Translations under genes and position numbers: made by a program | The notes under the pieces: generated by a model | Told to the model about the DNA's origin: nothing | The model's database searches: none | Seen by the model: the letters and a program-made list of their open reading frames with translations, nothing else | In this document: in pieces, positions 54,346 to 63,053 of the stretch | How positions within the stretch are numbered: position 1 is the first letter of the stretch | Layout of the letters: each line of letters starts with the position of its first letter | From: JAPPHA01 sp965221575 | Lineage (GTDB): Bacteria > Pseudomonadota > Alphaproteobacteria > Rhodobacterales > Rhodobacteraceae | Assembly: GCA_965221575.1 (NCBI GenBank) | Contig: CBDCSM010000005.1 | Span: 1-64,000 of the forward strand | Length of the DNA stretch: 64,000 bases | Direction: 5' to 3'

Positions 54346-55542
54346 TCAGGTCACTCTCGAACGGATATGAAAGCGGTCTTCCTTCCAGGTTTCATTCGCA
54401 AGAATGCCCTCCAATACATCGACGGCTTTCAGGATGTCTCCTTCACCGATGAACAGTGGTGTGATGCCAAAGCGCATGATGTCGGGTGCGCGAAAATCCC
54501 CGATCACGTTGTTTTCGATCAAAGCCTGCATGCAGGCATAGGCGTGTTCAAATCTGAAAGCGACATGGCTGCCCCGTGCCATCGGATCGCGCGGACCGGC
54601 ATAGGTAACGCCATCACAGCGGGCTTCTGCTTCCTGTATGAAGAGTTCGCTCAGTTCGATCGAACGTTTGTGAAGATCGTTGATATCGACATGCTCCCAG
54701 ACATCCATCGCGGCCTCCAGTAACGAGAATGCCGCAATCGACGGCGTCCCGATCCGCATACGGTCGATTTTTCCAGGCATCGGACGATAGCCCGTGTCAA
54801 AAGCAAACGGGACTTCGTGACCGTACCAGCCCGACAGGAATGGTTCGACGGTTTCCAGCAGGCGTGGCGCCACATAGATAAAGGCGGGTGCGCCAGGGCC
54901 TCCGTTCATATACTTGTAGGTACAGCCAACGGCGAAATCTGTATCGAGTTCAGCAACGTTTACTGGAATGGCACCAGCCGAATGCGCCAAGTCCCAGACG
55001 ACGACAGCGCCTGCAGCGTGTGCTCTTTCAATGATTGCGCCCATGTCATGTTTGCGGCCTGTGCGATAGTCGACCTCGGTGATCATCACCACACCAACTT
55101 CATCGGTGATATTTTCGAGCACATCTTCAGGGTCAGGAATACGCAACTCGTAGCCAGCATCCTTTAGCTTAATCAACCCTTCCACCATGTAGAGGTCCGT
55201 TGGGAAATTCCCGTTGTCGGACAGGACGACTTTGCGGGCCGGCACTATCGCCAACCCTGCGGCAACGGCCTGAAACACCTTGATGGACAGCGTATCACCT
55301 ACCACGGTAGTGCCTGCAGGAGCGCAGATCAGCCGCCCAACACGGTCACCCAGTGTGTTGGTCTGCATGAACCAATTCCTTGTGTTCCAGCCCCTGACAA
55401 GCTCAGTCTTCCACTCATCATGAAGAAAGCTGTGGATTGCCCTTGGCGCAGCCTTGGACATCGGCCCCAGTGAATTGCCGTTTAGGTAAATCATGCCCTC
55501 AGGGATGTCGAACATCGCACGGGTTTTGTTGAAGTCGGTCAT
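54346..55542 (-). CDS. kynU: Kynureninase
   Basis: PLP-dependent enzyme that cleaves kynurenine to anthranilate, or 3-hydroxykynurenine to 3-hydroxyanthranilate, plus alanine. The 398-residue protein opens DFNKTRAMFDIPEGMIYLNGNSLGPM and has the PLP lysine in CTYKYMNGGPGAPAF near residue 220; DLAHSAGAIPVNV carries the cofactor-binding aspartate. The C-terminal FRFEHAYACMQALIE and FGITPLFIGEGDI segments are normal. The start at 55542 gives the usual length; an ATG at 55593 adds 17 residues. It reads leftwards towards the dioxygenase/importer operon and follows the damaged aldehyde dehydrogenase. Confidence 0.93.
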   Translation of the reverse strand: MTDFNKTRAMFDIPEGMIYLNGNSLGPMSKAAPRAIHSFLHDEWKTELVRGWNTRNWFMQTNTLGDRVGRLICAPAGTTVVGDTLSIKVFQAVAAGLAIVPARKVVLSDNGNFPTDLYMVEGLIKLKDAGYELRIPDPEDVLENITDEVGVVMITEVDYRTGRKHDMGAIIERAHAAGAVVVWDLAHSAGAIPVNVAELDTDFAVGCTYKYMNGGPGAPAFIYVAPRLLETVEPFLSGWYGHEVPFAFDTGYRPMPGKIDRMRIGTPSIAAFSLLEAAMDVWEHVDINDLHKRSIELSELFIQEAEARCDGVTYAGPRDPMARGSHVAFRFEHAYACMQALIENNVIGDFRAPDIMRFGITPLFIGEGDILKAVDVLEGILANETWKEDRFHIRSRVT

Positions 55543-55651
55543 TTGCGTGCCGTGATGTACATTCGGATCGGGTAAACTGGATTCAGACAACATGGGCCGG
55601 GTGCCACACGTCCTTGATCGTGATGCAATAGTCCTGCCCTTCAGCGCCACC

Positions 55652-57016
55652 TTAGCGACCGTAGCTAGATTTGATGTCACCAAAAGGCGTCCCTGGCAGA
55701 GATGCTTCGAGCGTATCGACTGACAAGTCCCCAACCTCAGTTTCATCACTCATTCGGTCAACATTGTCTGCACGATTGGTGAAGCCGTATCCGGCAAGCC
55801 TGAATGGTGCGGAGTTCGCATCGGAAATCGCTTCATCAAGGCTGGAAACTGGGTTCAAGACCGCCGCTGGTCCAGACGGCTCCTCTTGCATGATCTGTGC
55901 ATGGCTTGGAACACGGGTCAGGACACCAGGTTGAAAGAAGTAGCCGACATCGCCATGCCGCGCGCACCCCGTGCACAGCTTTGCTCCCTTACTCACGGCA
56001 TCTTCGACTGGGGATGTCAATACAGGATTGCGTCGATCACTCGCGGTCGTGCCCATTTCAATGCCCTCATCAACGCCATTCCCGACAACCTTGGCTGCAG
56101 CGTGTTCGATGAACCTCTCCGCGAAAAGATCAAGAATGCTGTCTTGGACAAGGAACCGCGTTGGCGAGGTGCAAACCTGTCCCGCATTCCGCATCTTCCG
56201 GATCGCACCGCTTAACGCTGCTTTCTCGACATCAATGTCCTCGCAAACAATCACCGGCGCGTGGCCACCCAATTCCATACGTGCACGGGTATCGTGCTGT
56301 GCAGGAAAGGCCGTCATTGGACGGCCAACGGTTGTCGAACCGGTCAGGGTCACAAGGCCAACAGACGGTTGCGGGATCAGAAACCCGGAAATCCCTGACG
56401 GTGCGCCGAACACGAGATTGAGAACACCCGCCGGCAGCCCGGCTTCTTCAAAGGCACGAACGACGTGCACTGCGCCAGCAGCTGTTTCTTCTGCCGCTTT
56501 CAGAATAATCGAACACGCCGATGCCAGTGCCCCAGCGACTTTACGCGCGGGCTGGCTTACAGGGAAAATCCAGGGCGAGAATGCCGCGATCACTCCCACC
56601 GGATAGTGATGCACCGAGAGCCTTGATCCCCTGGCGACAGGGATCACACGCCCATACATCCGCACGGCTTCGCCTGCGTCCCACTCAAAGAACCCTGCGC
56701 CCCGGATCACTTCATGTCGCGCTTGTGCCAGTGGTTTGCCGTGTTCAGCGATGATTTCTTGTGCGTTATCCTCGTGCCGGTCTCTCATGATCATGGCGGC
56801 GCGCAAGATGGCGTCCGACATGTCGCGTGGCGATGTCCGGTTCCGGGCCTTCGACCCTTCTTCGGCGGCCTCGAGCACGTCTTGGAGATCGGGAACACTG
56901 GCCCGCGGAAGTCGGCCAATTTTCGTTTCCGTCGCTGGGCTGATGACAGGCATGTCTTCGCCCGCCTTTCGCCACTTGCCGCCGACAAGAGGCCCAAGCT
57001 CTGGATAAGGCCCCAT
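55652..57016 (-). pseudogene. Aldehyde dehydrogenase with premature stop, paralogue of the gene at 41946
   Basis: From MGPYPELGPLVGGKWRKAGED (57016, GAGGA ribosome binding site) the chain parallels the other island aldehyde dehydrogenase nearly throughout, including the nucleophile NAGQVCTSPTRF and MELGGHAPVIV. It ends SSYGR with TAA, where the paralogue has GREGGMEGLDSYMTIKNVW. Past the stop the same frame continues GGAEGQDYCITIKDVWHPAHV for 24 codons, so a glutamate codon (GAA) has most likely become TAA. Loss of this tail would remove part of the oligomerisation strand. Several substitutions at usually conserved places (EEPSGPAA for EEPFGPVA; SPWIFP for SPWNFP) also suggest relaxed selection. 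A truncated active enzyme cannot be excluded. Confidence 0.7.
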
Positions 57017-57352
57017 GCGATCCTCGCAGAATTCCCTTGGTTTGCCACAAGCTCTCATTTCGCCAAGCATCACATCAATCCAATTGAGATGATACTGGTA
57101 TCGTGATTGCGGATAGCAGGGAGGGTTCGACATCATACCCCAAGTTCGCAACTCGTTTCAAAATTGGCCTTAACCCAACATAGATGCCAAGAGTCCCACA
57201 ACGGGTCGGAGCCGGCAGGAACCGGTGCTCTCAGAGGCCGCTGACGGGTAATTTGCCCAGGGGAAATGCTGCTGTTTGCGGCTGAGAGCATCGAAAATTC
57301 CCCGAAACTTCGCCTATACCCGCGATTTGCGCGAGATTGAACGGAATCGCGT
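57017..57352. other. Region upstream of the second aldehyde dehydrogenase
   Basis: 336 bases, including likely promoter sequence. Short dyads TCAAT-CCA-ATTGA (57075-57087) and GATAC-TG-GTATC (57091-57102) lie 60-90 bases upstream of the start and could bind a regulator. No other gene seen; the left part is the 3' end of the recombinase region. Confidence 0.35.
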
Positions 57353-57949
57353 TCATTTCAGTTGTGCGGTGGCCTGAGTTCTCGAGTTCTCTCTGGCGGG
57401 AAGTAGCGATAGAACGCGGTCTTTCCGATTTCGAGTTGCTTGCTTGATGACGTCATTGACGAAGGGATAGTTCTCCTTGTCGCGGAGAAATGCCTCGGCG
57501 AGGCGGACTTTCTCGTCATCCATTGCACGAGGCCTGCCGCCCTTCCGACCGTTACTTCTCGCGACAGCGAGGCCCGCCCTGGTGTTCTCGACAATCAGTT
57601 CACGCTGGAATTGGTCGAACGCTGCGGTCATGTGAACGAACGGGCGCCCGTCTGGCGTGCTGGTATCGATATTCTGGGTGAGCACCTTGCACGCGATGTT
57701 TCTCTCCTGCATGTCCCTTACGGTCTTGATGACTTGGCTGAGAGAACGCGCCAGCCTCGATGGTTTCCAGACGACGAGCGTATCTCCGACGCGAAGATAC
57801 TCGAACGCGGCCTTGAGTTTCGGCCGGTCCTGCCGCGCCCCTGACGCTTTCTCGACATGGATCTTCTCGCATCCTGCATCACGCAGGGCATCGATCTGCA
57901 GGGACGGGTTCTGATCGAGGGTCGAAACCCGGGCGTAACCGACAAGCAT
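57353..57949 (-). pseudogene. Serine recombinase (resolvase/invertase family), frameshifted in the DNA-binding domain
   Basis: The catalytic domain is complete: MLVGYARVSTLDQNPSLQ with the nucleophile serine in RVST, KASGARQDRP, VWKPSRLARSLSQVI, and FVHMTAAFDQFQRELI. In the C-terminal helix-turn-helix the minus-strand sequence contains a tandem CAAG-CAAG; with one copy removed it reads VIKQLEIGKTAFYRYFPPERTREL, the expected family ending. The extra four bases instead give VIKQATRNRKDRVLSLLP. GAGG seven bases upstream supports the start at 57949. The resulting 198-residue protein probably cannot bind its site well. Confidence 0.75.
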
Positions 57950-57959
57950 GTGCTGACCT

Positions 57960-58155
57960 CTGGAAATGTTCCGAAAAGGCAATGACCCTGCTGTAATCGG
58001 AACATCTGTACAGGAACATGGAAGAGGAACGGAAAATCGGGGCATTTCACGTTTTCGTGGACCCGGCTCCGACCTGTTCCTGAAATGAACGTTTTCAAAA
58101 CTTCCGAACAGCAGTCGTGAAAATGGGTTTTTTCCGGTACATGTACCGGAAACGC
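57960..58155. promoter_or_regulatory. Candidate res site/operator upstream of the recombinase
   Basis: Three copies of the heptamer ATGTTCC/GGAACAT lie at 57966-57972 (as ATGTTCC), 57999-58005 and 58013-58019 (as GGAACAT); the first two form eight-base inverted arms ATGTTCCG/CGGAACAT. Farther upstream at 58131-58152 is a 22-base perfect palindrome, arm TTTCCGGTACA. Resolvases act at multi-subsite res sequences just upstream of their gene, which also serve as their operator. Confidence 0.4.
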
Positions 58156-59019
58156 AGCCAAATTCGCTGAAATCGAGGTAACAATAGAAACACAATTCAG
58201 ACACGATACTGAAGGGCGCTACAGGGGTTGATTGACTTGGCCGCTAGTAAAGCTGTTTCGCGTAAGCAACTCGGGAGTGTGGGCTGACCGACACTTTTTG
58301 TAGGACTGGCAAAGAATAAAGATGTAGAGAGGGTGACATGCCCAGGGGGCACCGCCTCAGGTAGTTTCTCCTGATTAACCGCCTAAGAACAACGCGATAC
58401 CTGCGATGTTCTGATGGGGGCGTGGGCTTTTTGTCCTAACTAAGTTCCTTCAACAGCGGCTAACGCACGTTATTGAATAAACCGACGGCAGTGGTTGCGT
58501 TGGATATGGGACCACAGAGGTCGTATCGATGAGCGACCTGGGATTGCATGGCGCATTTCCGCCCAAGTGTCCGGCGATATCCGCAGGTAATGGAAAAACC
58601 GTATCAAATGCGCCGCCGCTATCGGCATCATGGATGAAGAAGGAATCCTCGTCGACATTAAATGTCAAAAACTGGGCCATTCCTTCGCCCACCTCGACGA
58701 GCTTTTGGTTGGCTCCGACCTGGATGTGAGGGCGCGATGATATCGAAGCTCCGTACTCGCATGTGTTTGGAGTGGTCAGCCCGTTGCCCTGACGATGTCG
58801 CCGGTTACGTCGACGACACCGTCGCAGGTCCAAACAAGGTCCGTCAGAATGACGTGCCAACTGTTGGTGGTTTCGACATTGGAACTTGGCGTAAAATTCC
58901 TGCATGGCCACATGTTTCAACACGCGCCTGGCTTCGGAATAGTGTGATTCTCGTGGGATGAATGCCCTGACCGTGGTTCTTGACGAAGCGGACCACGAGT
59001 TGACAATTCAAGCAAAATG
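58156..59019. other. Gap of about 860 bases, no gene recognised
   Basis: Several frames are open on both strands, the longest being a minus-strand frame at 58450-58923 with a fairly normal middle (VGANQKLVEVGEGMAQFLTFNVD) but an irregular start and end. I know no family. The stretch lies between the damaged recombinase and the small cysteine-motif gene and may be island-edge debris. Confidence 0.35.
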
Positions 59020-59208
59020 CTAACGCGCCGTTCTTGCGGCCATTGCTTCCGCGAAGTGGCGGACCGCGGCGGCGAACTTGTCCCGGCATCCCGTGTTGCA
59101 GAAACCGACAACATAACCGTCGTATACAATCAGCGAGTCGGCCTGCACTGGCTTGCCCGACCAAGGGCAGATTTCGTTGATGCAATCGGCGATATCCAAC
59201 TCGGCCAT
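59020..59208 (-). CDS. Small YHS/TRASH-like cysteine-motif protein
   Basis: A 62-residue protein with CPWSGKPV and, after a short strand (SLIVYDGYVVGFC), CNTGCRDKF. The pattern of C-x-x-SGKPV followed by FCxxxCRDKF is that of YHS/TRASH-type zinc-ribbon-like metal-binding modules; close relatives are often mis-annotated as glutathione S-transferase. It is the last of four leftward genes that include the exported dioxygenase and a haem membrane protein. A role in metal or redox handling fits but is inference. Confidence 0.7.
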   Translation of the reverse strand: MAELDIADCINEICPWSGKPVQADSLIVYDGYVVGFCNTGCRDKFAAAVRHFAEAMAARTAR

Positions 59209-59532
59209 TACGCCACACCAATTTTCCGTTCAAGCTACGGGCTACATGCAAGAACAGTAGGTCGACTCGACCAGCATGTCCAGCCGAGCGAGGCTCTCAT
59301 TCGCGTTCGGACCAATCCGCAGGATAACTGCCCGGTGTCATGGACGCGACTGGGCCAACGCAAGGAATTACAGGAGATCAAGTTGGTGCCGAACGAGTCC
59401 GTTTGCACACTCACTCAACTGGAAAACGGGCGGTCACCTTGCCCGCGGCGACGACGCGAATTCCGTATTGCCCGGCGGGATCGAATGCGGACGCGGCCAT
59501 TTCCCCTTTTGAATCGACAGGCCAACGAAACC

Positions 59533-60342
59533 TCAGGTCTGAATGGCGAGATTTATCGTTGCCAGCAGCCGGTTGCCGCGTTCGGAGACGTTGAAGAGCA
59601 CACCTGTCCTGCCGATGTTGTCATTTTCATTCAGGACCCTTTTCGTGCGGCGCCCTTCGCCATAGACCGGGTTTGCGACCATCCTTTCGTTCCATTCCTC
59701 GGGATACAGTGCCTGGCTGGTCAGATATGCTGTATTGCCCAGATGGACCTTGTAATGGGTATGGAACGTGCGGCGGTTATAATACCCCGGATAGATTGCA
59801 TCGAATTCGACAATCCCGTCGGCATCAGTGGCAAGCACACCGCGAAGGAACCGGGTGGGGGAGTCCGGTTGTCGGGGACCGCCCAGATTGACTCTTGGAG
59901 GATTGTCGGGATTCACGGCATGGCCGGAGTAGTTGCCGCGGGCATCACATTGCCAGACGTCGACAACGGCGCCAGGAATCGGCGTGCATTCCCGATCGGT
60001 GACCCGCAGCGCCAGCGTCATCGGCGTGCCAGCAAGGCCTTCCGCAATGTTGCGGGCGTTCTTCGTATCGGCGCAGATGAAATAGGGGCCTTCGACCGAG
60101 CCCCGCGAAAGCCTGCAACTTCCAATGCCGGTGAAATCCGCAACTGTCGATATGCGACCGAACGTATCCGAGACAAGCACACCGGCGTTGTTGCAGGCCG
60201 TGCTGCGCCCTGTTGAGATCATCGGCCGGTCCCCACCAAGGGCGGAGCCTGCAACAAGACCGACACCTGCGGCACCGAGTCCGATCAGCATGTCGCGGCG
60301 ATTCTTGTAGGTTTCGATGAGGTGGTGCATCGGGAGGGTCAT
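59533..60342 (-). CDS. Exported intradiol ring-cleavage dioxygenase-like protein
   Basis: A 269-residue protein. The N-terminus has a twin-arginine-like signal, YKNRRDMLIGLGAAGVGLVAGSALG, so the fold is probably exported or membrane-tethered. The catalytic domain carries all four non-haem Fe(III) ligands: tyrosine in ARGNYSGH, tyrosine in YPGYYNRR, and two histidines in FHTHYKVH; the VDVWQCDARG strand is the usual start. Cytoplasmic relatives cleave catechol or protocatechuate. Export is unusual for the classical enzymes; the substrate here is unknown. GGAG lies nine bases upstream of 60342. PepSY-like and haem membrane protein genes lie just upstream. Confidence 0.85.
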   Translation of the reverse strand: MTLPMHHLIETYKNRRDMLIGLGAAGVGLVAGSALGGDRPMISTGRSTACNNAGVLVSDTFGRISTVADFTGIGSCRLSRGSVEGPYFICADTKNARNIAEGLAGTPMTLALRVTDRECTPIPGAVVDVWQCDARGNYSGHAVNPDNPPRVNLGGPRQPDSPTRFLRGVLATDADGIVEFDAIYPGYYNRRTFHTHYKVHLGNTAYLTSQALYPEEWNERMVANPVYGEGRRTKRVLNENDNIGRTGVLFNVSERGNRLLATINLAIQT

Positions 60343-60448
60343 TCCGGGTTCTCCTGTTACAGGGCGCGCTTTGGCCGTCCATGCGCTCCGAGGCGCCGTT
60401 GCGGTCGAAAGGAGAGTACGTCTCAATTCGCCTGCACCGGGAAACCTC

Positions 60449-60745
60449 TCAGTCTTCTGTGCGGAAGATGATCCTTCCCCGCTGGTTCAGCAGGAGCATT
60501 TCCCCGGTGACAGGATGAAAATAACCTTCGACACGTTGGCCTTCGGGTGTCGTACCGTAGACTTCCCAGCAACCGCCGTCGACTTTCATGCGCCTGACCC
60601 GCCAGCCCTCGGCCTCAAGCATCCCGGTCAAAGAAGCTTCCGACAACCATTGGTCCTGCGGAACAGGTTCACATTGATACATGCCGGTCGCCATTGCGAA
60701 TTGCGGAAAGGCAATCGTGATTCCAATTGCAATCAGTCCTTTCAT
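60449..60745 (-). CDS. PepSY-domain protein, exported
   Basis: A 98-residue protein with a signal peptide (MKGLIAIGITIAFPQFAMA) and a single PepSY-type domain: LTGMLEAEGWRVRRMKVDGGCWEVYGTTPEGQRVEGYFHPVTGEML. PepSY domains occur in peptidase propeptides and in membrane redox proteins; small secreted ones are of unclear role. The start shares one base with the stop of the haem membrane protein gene, so the two are made together. It lies 106 bases upstream of the exported dioxygenase gene on the same strand. Confidence 0.85.
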   Translation of the reverse strand: MKGLIAIGITIAFPQFAMATGMYQCEPVPQDQWLSEASLTGMLEAEGWRVRRMKVDGGCWEVYGTTPEGQRVEGYFHPVTGEMLLLNQRGRIIFRTED

Positions 60746-61365
60746 CAGCCCACTCCTTCGGTTTCAAGTCGCCTTTTTTGGCGGCGGGAAAGATGTCTCC
60801 AGATGCGAAAAGTCTCCAGCGTGACCAGCGGGATGAAGTGCGCCAGCGCAGCAGCCTGGTTGTTGTGAACAAAGATCCAATGCAGCAGGACAAGAACGGC
60901 TGCAGCATAAATGATGCGCTGAAGAACCTTCCAGCGCCAGCCGAGCCTGCGAACTGATAGATCGTTGGAAGTCAGGGCAAGCGGAAGAAAAGCGAAGAAG
61001 GCAAACCAGCCGGTCCAGATGCCCAAGGCAAAGAACTCGCCAAGAATCGCCCGGATGCTTGCCATGTCCACGAGGTAGAGGATCGTGTGGAGTGCAGCGT
61101 AGGCGAAGGCGCCAAGCCCCAGATACCGCCGTCGGTTCATCAGCCAGCGAAGCGCATTCGACCCCGGAAACATCGAGCGTAGCGGGGACAGTGCCATTGC
61201 AGCTATCATGAGCCTCGCTGAGGTCTCTCCTGTCGGATGCAGCAGAAACTCCGCCACCGGCTCCCCTTCAGGTCCGGGTGACTGTGCCGCCAGATGCCAA
61301 AAGACGGGAAGAGCCGGGATCGAAAGCAACCCCCAGAAGAAGAACTTCGAGTTGAAGAACTGCAT
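60745..61365 (-). CDS. MsrQ-like ferric reductase-type haem membrane protein
   Basis: A 206-residue inner-membrane protein with five to six hydrophobic segments (FFFWGLLSIPALPVFWHLAA; FAYAALHTILYLVDM; WTGWFAFFAFLPLALTS; AAAVLVLLHWIFV). It belongs to the ferric reductase-like transmembrane family; histidines in AALHTI and LLHWIF and the LAHF region are at the haem-ligand positions. E. coli MsrQ passes quinone electrons to the periplasmic methionine sulfoxide reductase MsrP. No msrP is next to it; instead a PepSY protein and an exported dioxygenase-like protein follow. Confidence 0.85.
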   Translation of the reverse strand: MQFFNSKFFFWGLLSIPALPVFWHLAAQSPGPEGEPVAEFLLHPTGETSARLMIAAMALSPLRSMFPGSNALRWLMNRRRYLGLGAFAYAALHTILYLVDMASIRAILGEFFALGIWTGWFAFFAFLPLALTSNDLSVRRLGWRWKVLQRIIYAAAVLVLLHWIFVHNNQAAALAHFIPLVTLETFRIWRHLSRRQKRRLETEGVG

Positions 61366-61675
61366 CCTTTTCTTGTCACTCCTTGTTGAACCTACCGGTT
61401 ATACGTTTGGCAGATTCCCTTCTGTCGGTTCGGGGCATCCTTTTTCGGGGGGCGGCTGAACCTGAATTGGGGTTCTGAACGCGGCCACATTTTCTTTGTC
61501 GGTCTTTGTACCGTTGCGCGTGCGTAGCCAGAGCGGGATGCACAAACGGTCGTTGAGCCACAGGCGATTTCGTTTCGGTTGCTCCCGAATCCCGACCGGA
61601 TGAAGTTTGTCGGCATTCGTCATTTTGTTTTCCGCCGTGATCCAATGCAGCGTTTTCTCAGGTGCCGGGATCTGG

Positions 61676-61696
61676 CATTAATATCAGATATTAATG
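61676..61696. promoter_or_regulatory. 21-base palindrome, operator candidate for the GntR-family regulator
   Basis: Arms CATTAATATC and GATATTAATG around a single A, a perfect ten-base dyad in an AT-rich patch of an otherwise GC-rich genome. It lies 23 bases upstream of the -35 element and 90 bases before the regulator start, suitable for autoregulation. Confidence 0.55.
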
Positions 61697-61719
61697 ATTG
61701 TGCCTGTTATAAGAATGCA

Positions 61720-61748
61720 TTGAGAGGTTTTGTACGAAATGTTATAGT
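61720..61748 (+). promoter_or_regulatory. Sigma-70-type promoter of the GntR-family gene
   Basis: -35 TTGAGA at 61720-61725 and -10 TATAGT at 61743-61748 with a 17-base spacer. A short ten-codon frame starts at 61756 and its TGA overlaps the regulator ATG at 61785. Confidence 0.5.
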
Positions 61749-61784
61749 TGGAAAAATGTCGGAAATTTTGAGCGCACAACGTAA

Positions 61785-62519
61785 ATGAGCAAGCAAATCC
61801 CCACGGTCGGGACGAGTGTTTACCAGCGGATCAAGCGGGACATCATATTCGGCGACCTTGAGCCCGGTGCGAACCTCAAGCTCAATGGCCTGAAGGCGCG
61901 CTACGCGGCGAGCCTGTCGACGCTGAGGGAGACCCTGAGCCGGCTGGCGAGCGAAGGGTTCGTTGAGGCACCGGAGCAGAGGGGGTTCTTCGTCACGCCG
62001 GTATCGGCGGAGGACCTGACCGAAATCGCCAACCTGCGCATCCTGCTGGAATGCCACGCGATCGAGCAGTCCGTCGCCCTCGGCGATGTCGACTGGGAGG
62101 GGGACCTCGTTGCGGCCCATCACAAGCTGGACCTGTCGGAGAGACGGATGCTTTCGGGCGACCACTCGGACAAGGAGACCTGGAAGCGCTACGACTGGGA
62201 GTTCCACCTGGCATTGATCCGGGCGTGCCGGTCACGGAACCTTCTCGACATTCATTCCATCGTCTTCGACAAGTACCTGAGATACCAGATGCTTGTTCTG
62301 ACCTATCGCGGCGAAGAGGCGGTCCGGGAGCACAGGAAGGTGTTCGAACTGGCGCTGGCGCGCGACGTCAAGGGCACCCGTGCGGCGCTGGAGGAGCATA
62401 TCACGAACGGCCTGACCCACACCCTGCGGCACCTGGCGGGCAGCGGCCAGGCTCCCCGGAGCCCGATCTCCCCGCCGGGGCACCGCCCGTCCGGCCGGCC
62501 GGAAACGTTTCGTGGATGA
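61785..62519 (+). CDS. GntR-family transcriptional regulator (FCD domain)
   Basis: A 244-residue regulator. The N-terminal winged helix-turn-helix is VYQRIKRDIIFGDLEPGANLKLNGLKARYAASLSTLRETLSRLASEGFVE near residues 12-60. The C-terminal FCD ligand/metal-binding domain includes LTEIANLRILLECHAIEQS, the WEFHLALIRACRS histidine region and the EEAVREHRKVFELALARD histidine. FadR/FCD regulators usually sense small organic acids. It is divergent from the haem-protein/dioxygenase operon, which it may control; the last 25 residues are proline-rich and outside the domain. Confidence 0.9.
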   Translation: MSKQIPTVGTSVYQRIKRDIIFGDLEPGANLKLNGLKARYAASLSTLRETLSRLASEGFVEAPEQRGFFVTPVSAEDLTEIANLRILLECHAIEQSVALGDVDWEGDLVAAHHKLDLSERRMLSGDHSDKETWKRYDWEFHLALIRACRSRNLLDIHSIVFDKYLRYQMLVLTYRGEEAVREHRKVFELALARDVKGTRAALEEHITNGLTHTLRHLAGSGQAPRSPISPPGHRPSGRPETFRG

Positions 62520-63053
62520 ATGAACCCGGCCCCATCCTCCCCCGCGCAGGCGGCAGGCAAAGCCACGCGTTGGAAACCTCGATGCCATCCCCTTGCGCCG
62601 CGGCGGCCATTGAAATTCTGTGTAGAAGTTTGCCCAAATGTTGACCTGCCCTTCGGGGAGCCCTTATGGCAGTGTGCACAAACCGCTCGGCTGTATCCGA
62701 GACAGCGTGCCCTTGACCGCAGCAGAAGATTTGGCCGGGCTTGCCGACGTGGTTGGACTGGGGTCGGCCAGCGTTTTCCGAGTCCCGTTCCGGCCCGATT
62801 TCGCCGCCGTTCCATCACATAAACAACCCGCCGGCGCTCGCCCCAAGATGGGTTTTCAGCTGGTGCCAAGCCTTGGGTGTTTCGGGAGGACGACTGTTGT
62901 TGGCTGCGATGGCCGCTGATGTCAGTCAAAGGGTCATTACAATTGTCCGGCAGCGTGACACCGCATAACGTTTCATGGCACGGATGATATCACCTCGCGG
63001 TTGGAGAGGTTTGGAATTCGTTTGCTTCGCGCCGCCGCGTCCTGCTTGCCAGG
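62520..63053. other. Gap of 534 bases, no gene recognised
   Basis: Lies between the GntR-family stop and the histidine kinase stop (convergent). Open frames are short and overlap on both strands. No transposase remnant or RNA gene recognised. Confidence 0.35.

Noticed and set aside
58450..58923. 158-codon minus-strand frame near the island edge
   Set aside because: No recognisable domain; irregular composition at both ends; not reported as a gene.
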